Assembly (NCBI GenBank): GCA_015501585.1
Contig: JADNRY010001048.1
Location: 1-18,192, forward strand
Length of the DNA: 18,192 bases
Origin: Rhodocollybia butyracea
Lineage: Eukaryota > Basidiomycota > Agaricomycetes > Agaricales > Omphalotaceae
Direction: 5' to 3'
Position 1 is the first letter of the stretch; each line of letters starts with the position of its first letter. This document shows, piece after piece, positions 16,101 to 18,192 of this stretch. The translations under genes were made by a program, and so were the position numbers. Below the pieces are notes generated by a model, which saw only the letters and a list, made by a program, of their open reading frames with translations, made no database searches and was not told the DNA's origin.

Positions 16101-18192
16101 CCTGCTTCAAAAAAACATGATCCCCATCTCACACGAATCCCAAATCGAGGAAATATGTAACAAAATTGAAAAGGACCTCCAGCTCCTTGGGGCAACAGGT
16201 ATTGAGGATAAGTTACAGGACGGTGCAGCGGAGACGATAAGGGATCTGAAGAGGGCAGGAATCAAGATTTGGGTTGCGACAGGAGACAATTTGGAAACGG
16301 CGATCGGTAAGTATTAATATTTGTATCCGAGTTGTGGCGAACTCATTGGGCTTCAATTGACTCTGCCTAGCTACTGGCCGCAGTACCAACCTCATAGGAC
16401 CCAATTCAAATGTCATCATCGTCCGTGGGGGCGCAAAACCAGTCGATCAACAGTTGAACAATATACTGGAGAGGTTTTTCCCCGAGTACGAGTCGTTGAA
16501 GGACTACTCTGATTTGATAAATGTGGGTCGGGGAGACATTCTTTGCGATTTCGCCGTCGTCAAGGTCATCAGGGCCAAGTCGATGCGTGCTTATTATCGA
16601 TGGCGCTGCACTGTCGAATGTACGTTGCTTTCATTTTCTGCCCTCTTTTTACTTACTGAGTCTCCACTTTTCCTTTGCTTCACACGCAGGTTTTTCTCCT
16701 CCCCCTCTCCTCATTCCTCTTCCTCAAAGTCGGTACCCCTTTGTGAGGGTGTCATCGGTTGTCGCGTCTCCCCACTTCAAAAATCTGGGGTAGTTAAACT
16801 CGTCAAAGATAATTTACACGTGATGACGCTGGCTATTGGAGATGGTGCGAATGATGTTAGTATGATACAAGCGGCAGATGTGGGAGTGGGAATTTTCGGA
16901 GAAGAGGGGCTGCAGGCCGTCAATTCCAGTGATTATGCAATTGCACAGTTCCGGTTCTTAAAGAAACTCCTGTTGGTACATGGACATTGGTCGTATGCGA
17001 GAAATGGGACTATGTTAGTGCTCTTTCCTATCCTAATAATTTTCGAACTCACTTTGGGTTTTGAAAGGATTCTAAATTTTTGGTACAAAAATGTCGTACC
17101 CACGGGGATAGTGTGGTGGTTCCAGATATATTGCGCATGGAGTGCTAGTTAGTGTGTATCCTCAATCTAGTCATTCCATTCCAGCCGACCAGGGCATTGA
17201 AATATCATCACAGTGCGATGGATTACAACTACATCTTATTTTGGAATTTCATCTGGACTATCGCACCGGTTGTTGGGATTGGGTTGTTCGATAGGGTGCT
17301 TGGTGTGTTGACTCACACCTTCCATACGTAGGTTACTGACAACAAGTTATATCACAGACCAAAAATCCTCATGGACATACCTGAACTATACCACTATGGT
17401 CGTGAAAGATATTGGTTTCGGTGGCGGGATTTCTACTTGTATATGCTGGACGGGCTTTATCAGGTGCGACGGTCAATCCTGAGGCTACTGTCAATGCTGA
17501 AGCGCCTCTTCCTTTACTGTATAAAGTCCGTGATCATCTACTTTTTTATATGCTAACATATGAGAGCACTTCTGCTCGCAAGGACGGATATAGTATAGAC
17601 TTATACGAGTGGTCCACGGTTACCGCAGTATCTGGTGTCCTTGTTGTAGACATATTCACCGGAATGTGCGCATCGGCGTGGACATGGTGGCTTGTGTTCT
17701 TAGTATTCATTGGTATCCTTGCAGTTTGGGCCTTTACTGTGAGTATTAACTAAATTGAATCTTGAGCACTGTACTCCTCCCTTCAACCTAGTTTATATAT
17801 TCTTCCATGCCTATTTCCGGGAGCTCACAAATCTCTCTGGCCTCTACGTCTTCCTCGGCGTAACTCCCTACTTTTGGTTCAGCCTACTGATCACATTCAT
17901 CCTTGCCCTCACACCTCGATACCTCGTAAAGCATTCAAAGCAAACTTTGTACCAGATGATATTGATATTGTCCGTTGGATCAAGAAGGACAACCCGCACT
18001 TTGATTTCAAAAATTGCGAGTTTGATCAGCTGTCAAATGGAAATAGAGGAGGGAGGAGATGAAGCCTGAGAGCATCGATATAATATATCTCGTCTCTCAG
18101 ATAGCCTCCCATTCGAGAAGTCCAGTAGTCAAAATAATTTACCTCTGGCCGGAAAGAAGGGGAAGGTGAAAAAGAGGGCCTCGGTTGTTGAA
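13171..18192 (+). CDS. P4-type ATPase (phospholipid flippase, Dnf/ATP10-like), multi-exon, frame-disrupted, runs off right edge
   Basis: P4-ATPases move aminophospholipids or phosphatidylcholine to the cytosolic leaflet of plasma, Golgi and endosome membranes. The start is ATG 13171 (GCCATGG context). Motifs in order: [32 protein letters not shown], actuator [10 protein letters not shown] (usual form DGET), TM4 [11 protein letters not shown], phosphorylation site DKTGTLT (14863-14883), nucleotide domain [15 protein letters not shown] and [36 protein letters not shown], hinge [16 protein letters not shown] (GDGAND 16838-16855), [14 protein letters not shown]5-10 segments and the cytosolic [19 protein letters not shown]. 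The Lys/Ser-rich tail stays open to the last base. At least eight short introns are inferred. About a dozen one-base breaks interrupt the frame (near 13795, 14950, 15130, 15705, 15805, 16112, 16570, 16738, 17150-17200, 17555, 17930, 18065). The subclass call rests on [12 protein letters not shown] and is tentative. Confidence 0.9.
13506..17791 (+). other. Introns of the P4-ATPase gene
   Basis: Inferred from GT..AG ends and family protein continuity: 13506-13555 (AT|C joins VAN-I-YLLGIV), 14373-14424 (QV|LINIAL), 14596-14666 ([10 protein letters not shown]), 15907-16047 (HIK-E-DEYTSW), 16307-16370 ([12 protein letters not shown]), 16620-16689 (ALSN|VFLL), 17464-17526 (LYQ|SVIIYFF) and 17743-17791 (FTV-I-YIFFH). 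Sizes 49-141 bp. Two more are likely around 17146-17205 and 17292-17358, but their borders do not phase cleanly. Intron 17464-17526 is 63 bp with no stop in frame. Confidence 0.7.

Overview
The window looks like chromosomal DNA of an Agaricomycete-type basidiomycete. The evidence is a Ty3/gypsy pol of the kind common in mushroom-forming fungi, a NACHT-WD40 NLR-like gene, and introns mostly of 38-71 bp with GT..AG ends. Genus cannot be fixed from sequence alone.

Layout. (i) 1-about 5944, minus strand: the 5' two thirds of a Ty3/gypsy retrotransposon, with its pol running off the left edge. Read on the minus strand it has a 5' LTR (about 5944-5270), a primer binding site (5267-5250), gag with a CCHC knuckle, a small second frame, retropepsin, a pre-RT segment and RT with YIDD. 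Both frame junctions carry an in-phase X XXY YYZ heptamer. An LTR-like insert (about 2357-2672) with four TGASTCA boxes and TATA-like boxes seems to split the second frame from the protease. RT is broken by one-base indels. (ii) 5945-7150: no recognisable gene. (iii) About 7150-7756, minus strand: the 5' end of a Ty1/copia element, with a 422-bp LTR abutting a primer site complementary to the initiator tRNA-Met anticodon arm. (iv) 8059-about 12385, minus strand: an NLR-like gene with a short unrecognised N-terminus, a NACHT NTPase and 14 WD40 repeats. It has three introns and three one-base frame breaks. (v) 12389-13170: a divergent intergenic region holding a 53-bp near-perfect palindrome. 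(vi) 13171-right edge, plus strand: a P4-type lipid flippase ATPase gene with at least eight introns, all main P-type motifs, and about a dozen frame breaks.

Nearly all breaks in the pol, NLR and P4 genes are single-base indels. Several lie in homopolymers, while catalytic motifs and splice sites survive. This can mean residual assembly errors or recent decay, and it also limits how far the two candidate frameshift sites of the gypsy element can be trusted. The NLR gene (non-self recognition or cell-death signalling in this family) and the flippase gene (bilayer asymmetry) are divergent neighbours. Any functional link between them is speculation.
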